Shown one piece after another: positions 6,130 through 8,821 of a DNA stretch of 8,821 nt. The number at the start of each line of letters is the position of its first letter. Positions within the stretch are counted from its first letter, which is position 1. The position numbers and the translations under genes are program-made. The stretch comes from Rhodoferax sp. Lineage in GTDB: Bacteria > Pseudomonadota > Gammaproteobacteria > Burkholderiales > Burkholderiaceae_C. Under the pieces are notes generated by a model that saw only the letters and a list, made by a program, of their open reading frames with translations, was not told the origin of the DNA and searched no databases. The stretch lies in the NCBI GenBank assembly GCA_030683195.1, contig JAUXQA010000020.1, forward strand, positions 1 through 8,821. Direction: 5' to 3'.

Positions 6130-7328
6130 AGTGGCTTCACCGTCGTTTCGTCTTGAAGCTGTCGGTGGCTGGCGCCCTCTTTGGGGCGCTGGCTGGCGTG
6201 CTGGGCCTGCCCGGTTGTGGCGGGGGCGGGGTGTCGGTGACCGACACGCTGGCTTCGGTGCCCAGCGCGAGCTGGCGCTGGGCGTTGCCGGCGGGGTTTC
6301 CGGTGCCAGCCGTGCCGGGTGACAACCCCATGAGCGAGGCCAAGGTGGATCTGGGCCGGTATCTGTTTTACGACAAGCGCCTTTCGGGCAACGGCACGCA
6401 GGCCTGTTCAAGCTGTCATTTTCAGGACAAAGCCTTTACCGATGGCTTTGCAGTCTCCCGGGGTTCCACCGGCCAATTTACCCACCGCAGTGCGCAGAGC
6501 CTGGTCAATGTGGCTTACAGCCCGACGCTCACCTGGGCCAACCCCTCATTGCTGACGCTGGAAAAGCAGATGGAGGTACCGCTGTTCAGTGAAGACCCGG
6601 TGGAGATGGGCCTGAACGACAGCAACAAGGCGCAGGTGCTGCAGCGTGTGGCCGATTTGCCCCTGTACCAGCAAAAATTTGCAGCGGCTTTTGCCGGGAA
6701 AGGCAGCCCTATCAGCTGGGGCAATGTCATCCAGGCGATTGCGAGCTTTCAGCGCACATTGATCAGTGGCAACAGCAAGTACGACCAGTTCACCGCAGGC
6801 AAAGTAGCCCTGACAGCCACCGAACAGCGCGGCATGGATTTGTTTTTTGGCGAGAAAGCCGAGTGCTTTCATTGCCATGGCAGCTTCAATTTCAACGACC
6901 AAGTGGTGCACGCCAGTACCCGCGTGCTGGAAAAGCCGTTCAGCAACACCGGGCTGTACAACATCGGTGGCACAGGGGCGTTTCCCGAGCACAACCGGGG
7001 TGTGTTCGAGCTGAGCGGCTTGCCCAAAGACATGGGCATGTTCCGCGCGCCCAGTTTGCGCAATGTGGAGGTCACCGCGCCCTACACCCACGACGGGAGC
7101 GTCAAGTCGCTCGAAGCCATGCTGGACATCTACGCCGCCGGTGGCCGCAACATCATCAGCGGACCCCATGCGGGTGATGGGCGGCTGAACCCCCTGAAAA
7201 GTGACCTGGTCACGCTCATCAGTCTCAACGCGCAAGAAAAAGCCGACATCGTCGCTTTCCTCAAAACCCTGACCGACCATGAATTCCTCACCAATGCCAA
7301 ACAGTCTGACCCGTTCAAGAGCCCTTGA
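6126..7328 (+). CDS. mbnH: MbnH family di-heme c-type enzyme (cytochrome c peroxidase/MauG superfamily)
   Basis: This 400-residue di-heme protein is the partner of MbnP. Two heme-c motifs are present: C-S-S-C-H at 94-98 and C-F-H-C-H at 247-251. The superfamily segments DLGRYLFYDKRLSGNG (75-90), SLVNVAYSPTLTWA (125-138) and FRAPSLRNVEVTAPYTHDGS (306-325) are also present. MbnH is related to MauG and bacterial cytochrome c peroxidases; in the methanotroph enzyme it forms a bis-Fe(IV) state and hydroxylates/oxidises a Trp of MbnP to kynurenine. I cannot assign the axial Tyr of the electron-transfer heme with certainty from sequence. The N-terminus has RRFVLK (6-11), a hydrophobic stretch, then L-P-G-C with C31 followed by four Gly. 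It is therefore probably a lipoprotein like its partner, and the RR motif resembles a weak Tat signal. The ATG overlaps the mbnP stop by 4 bases, and the 3' end overlaps the next gene by 50. Confidence 0.94.
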   Translation: MKWLHRRFVLKLSVAGALFGALAGVLGLPGCGGGGVSVTDTLASVPSASWRWALPAGFPVPAVPGDNPMSEAKVDLGRYLFYDKRLSGNGTQACSSCHFQDKAFTDGFAVSRGSTGQFTHRSAQSLVNVAYSPTLTWANPSLLTLEKQMEVPLFSEDPVEMGLNDSNKAQVLQRVADLPLYQQKFAAAFAGKGSPISWGNVIQAIASFQRTLISGNSKYDQFTAGKVALTATEQRGMDLFFGEKAECFHCHGSFNFNDQVVHASTRVLEKPFSNTGLYNIGGTGAFPEHNRGVFELSGLPKDMGMFRAPSLRNVEVTAPYTHDGSVKSLEAMLDIYAAGGRNIISGPHAGDGRLNPLKSDLVTLISLNAQEKADIVAFLKTLTDHEFLTNAKQSDPFKSP

Positions 7329-8518
7329 CCGCCCCGCCGTGTGGCTGGCGCTTGCCGCCCTGGGGCTGTCGCTGGCCAACCCCGCCCATGCCCATGGCGA
7401 CATGGCCAGTGCCGTACCCGACGAGCCGGGGGTTCGCATGGGGCTGTCGGCCGCGGTGTCTTATATCGACGCCAGCAAGCCACTGCCTTCCGCCCGGCTG
7501 GCGGGCTATGTGATACAGGGCGACCCTGGCCTGGACCGCCGTGGTGGATGTTGGCTGGCGGCTGAACAAGACTCTGGGCGCCAACTTGGCGGTCGGCCAG
7601 CATGACAGTGATCCCGCTCACATCGAGGCGGCCTGGCTGCAGGGCCGGTGGCAGTTCTCCCGGGATGACTGGCTGCTCACCGTGGGCCGCCAAAAGCCGG
7701 AGCTGGGTGCCGTCATGACCCCGGCGGGCCACATGGATCGCTTTGCGCTGGTGCCGCTGGCCAAACACATGGCTGTGAATGGTGACTGGATCGACGACGG
7801 TGTGCAACTGGGCTGGCGCCGCGAAGGGCCTGAACAGCGCTGGTCGGTGAATGCCGGTTTGTGGAACGGCCAGGTGTTTCCTGGGGCGCGCTCTGGTGCT
7901 GTGGTGCCCGCGCTGCATGCAGGGTGGCAGGGTGGCGATTGGGCTGTGGACGGTTTTGTGGCCCGGTTTGACGCCCAGGGCCGTGGCGCCCAAATCAACA
8001 GCAGCACTGGCGCGCACTCGCATACCGCACCGGTCTGTGATGCCTTGCTCAAGCAGATCGTGTGCTTTGACGGCCGTTCCAACTTGGCAGGGTTGAGCGC
8101 CCGCTGGGACAGCCATCAGTGGCCCGTGAGCGTGTCGGCAGCGGGCTGGATGCGTCGCGATTCAGGCGACCTGTATTCCGCCAATGGCAGTGGCCAATAC
8201 AGCGGCAACAACACCGGGGGGTGGGTGGATGCGGTCTGGCGCTTTCACCCCAAGGCCGAGTGGGGGGTGCGCACCGAACGCCTGGTGGCTGATCATCGTC
8301 TTAGCGGCGCCGGCACCACCCTGCTGGCCACCGAGGCTGGCTTCAATGCCTACCAACCCGCCCGCCGAACGGCGTGGATGCTGGGCTACAGCCCCACCGA
8401 CACAGTTGACCTGCGGCTGGAGGCCGGCAGGGAGTCCGTGGCCGGGATCGACGCCCGTTTTGTCGTGCTGCGCCTGGTGGCCCGCCTGGACTTCTTGTTT
8501 GCCGGGGGCAAGCCATGA
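7279..8518 (+). pseudogene. Outer-membrane beta-barrel-like protein following mbnPH, frameshifted
   Basis: Two overlapping frames appear to be one interrupted gene. The first (ATG 7279, stop 7603-7605) gives a signal peptide ending A-H-A before HGDM, then a short mature part up to about GDPGLDRRG. The second (stop 8516-8518) continues from about 7541 for 325 residues with no start or signal peptide of its own. In frame 2 the stop at 7511-7513 bars any earlier join, so the break lies between 7514 and about 7545. Net change is one extra base, or loss of 3n+2 bases. Joined, the protein would be about 410 residues. The second part has alternating polar/nonpolar strands rich in Trp, Gly and Arg (for example DDWLLTVGRQKPELG, GDWIDDGVQLGWRRE), typical of porin-like outer-membrane barrels. 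It overlaps mbnH by 50 bases, implying coupling. Substrate and function are unknown. The break may be real decay or a sequencing error. Confidence 0.75.
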
Positions 8519-8718
8519 TGCCGGCAACGGGTTTGCAGCTCACCGCCGGGTGCGGAAACTGCAAGGCGCTGGCCACGTGTTGATTTTATGCTATTTAATA
8601 TATAGCTACTGAGGCATGTGATACGCCGGCTAGAGCTTGATTTAATCAAATATTTGTCTATTTTGGCGTATTGAAGACACCACGCCGCGTGACGGTGCGG
8701 ATTCACCTCGCCAGGCTT
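8519..8718. other. Non-coding region downstream of the operon
   Basis: I find no convincing gene in these 200 bases. They contain repeat copy 3 and, right after it, a palindrome (TTGATT 8637-8642, AATCAA 8644-8649) followed by AT-rich sequence. The palindrome could act as a weak terminator or protein site, but its stem is AT-rich, so a strong rho-independent terminator is not evident. The region lies between the operon and a possible convergent gene. Confidence 0.6.
8584..8643 (+). repeat. Interspersed repeat, copy 3
   Basis: This intergenic copy lies downstream of the last operon gene. ATAG is at 8602-8605 and GGCTAGAG at 8628-8635, again a 26-base offset. CGCCGGCTAGAG at 8624-8635 matches CGCCGGCTAGAG of copy 2 (4559-4570) exactly, 12 bases. 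The upstream block GCTATTTAATATATAG is the intergenic sequence most like the copy inside the YcnI-like gene. Confidence 0.7.
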
Positions 8719-8821
8719 TCAGGCTTTGTTGGCCAGCAGGCCTTCAGAACCTTGGTGCGTCGGAGGCCTACCCCCGGTGTTGCGCATCGCCAGCCGCGCC
8801 GCATTGGGGTAAGCTGTCAAG
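8719..8821 (-). CDS. Possible C-terminus of a convergent gene, product unknown
   Basis: On the minus strand one frame stays open from the right edge to a TGA at 8721-8719, giving 33 residues ending TGGRPPTHQGSEGLLANKA. The codons are mostly GC-ending and the composition is protein-like, while the other minus frames here hit stops. I do not recognise the family. A 100-base open frame in high-GC DNA can occur by chance, so this is a tentative call. If real, it faces the copper operon tail to tail. Confidence 0.35.
   Translation of the reverse strand, partial: LTAYPNAARLAMRNTGGRPPTHQGSEGLLANKA

Noticed and set aside
7130..8116. 328-residue minus-strand open frame opposite the mbnH end and barrel-like gene
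   Set aside because: Composition is Pro/Arg/His-rich with no family features, while the plus-strand frames have clear coding patterns.
1..8821. Methanobactin precursor gene, Sco gene, copper regulator, transposase or CRISPR array
   Set aside because: I looked for short Cys-containing precursor frames, Sco CxxxC proteins, MerR/CsoR/two-component genes, transposase frames and regularly spaced repeats and found none in the window.

Overview
The window is a copper-handling gene cluster from a high-GC betaproteobacterium, most likely Burkholderiales/Comamonadaceae (Rhodoferax- or Polaromonas-like). The family assignment rests on codon usage, on the gene families present, and on an AT-rich interspersed repeat of a kind I associate with Comamonadaceae intergenic regions. 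The genus is inference, since no rRNA or marker gene is present.

Layout. At the left edge there is the probable 5' end of a divergent minus-strand gene, followed by a short divergent intergenic region of about 95-130 bases. A compact co-directional plus-strand run then fills positions 179-8518: a small DUF2946 protein; a TonB-dependent outer-membrane receptor; a YcnI-like DUF1775 protein; a PCuAC copper chaperone; a second DUF2946 protein; a second, divergent PCuAC chaperone; an MbnP-family lipoprotein; an MbnH-family di-heme c-type peroxidase homologue; and an outer-membrane beta-barrel-like protein that is frameshifted in this sequence. Gaps are 25-79 bases, and the last three genes overlap (ATGA at mbnP/mbnH, then 50 bases), so one operon is likely. 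The right end has about 200 bases of non-coding DNA holding another repeat copy, then a possible C-terminus of a convergent minus-strand gene.

How the genes may work together. The receptor would bring a substrate, plausibly a copper complex, into the periplasm. The YcnI-like protein and the two PCuAC chaperones would bind and pass on copper. MbnP would be a copper-binding lipoprotein modified by MbnH; in the characterised methanotroph pair, MbnH converts a Trp of MbnP to kynurenine. The barrel-like protein may be their outer-membrane partner. No methanobactin precursor or biosynthesis gene is visible, so this is an MbnP/MbnH system outside a methanobactin operon.

The most unusual observation is a family of four repeats of about 55 bases. 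All lie in the same orientation, with exactly 26 bases between a TAG-containing and a GGCT-containing block. Two copies begin at the stop codons of the two DUF2946 genes, one lies downstream of the operon, and one lies inside a coding sequence, where it seems to encode most of the signal peptide of the YcnI-like protein.
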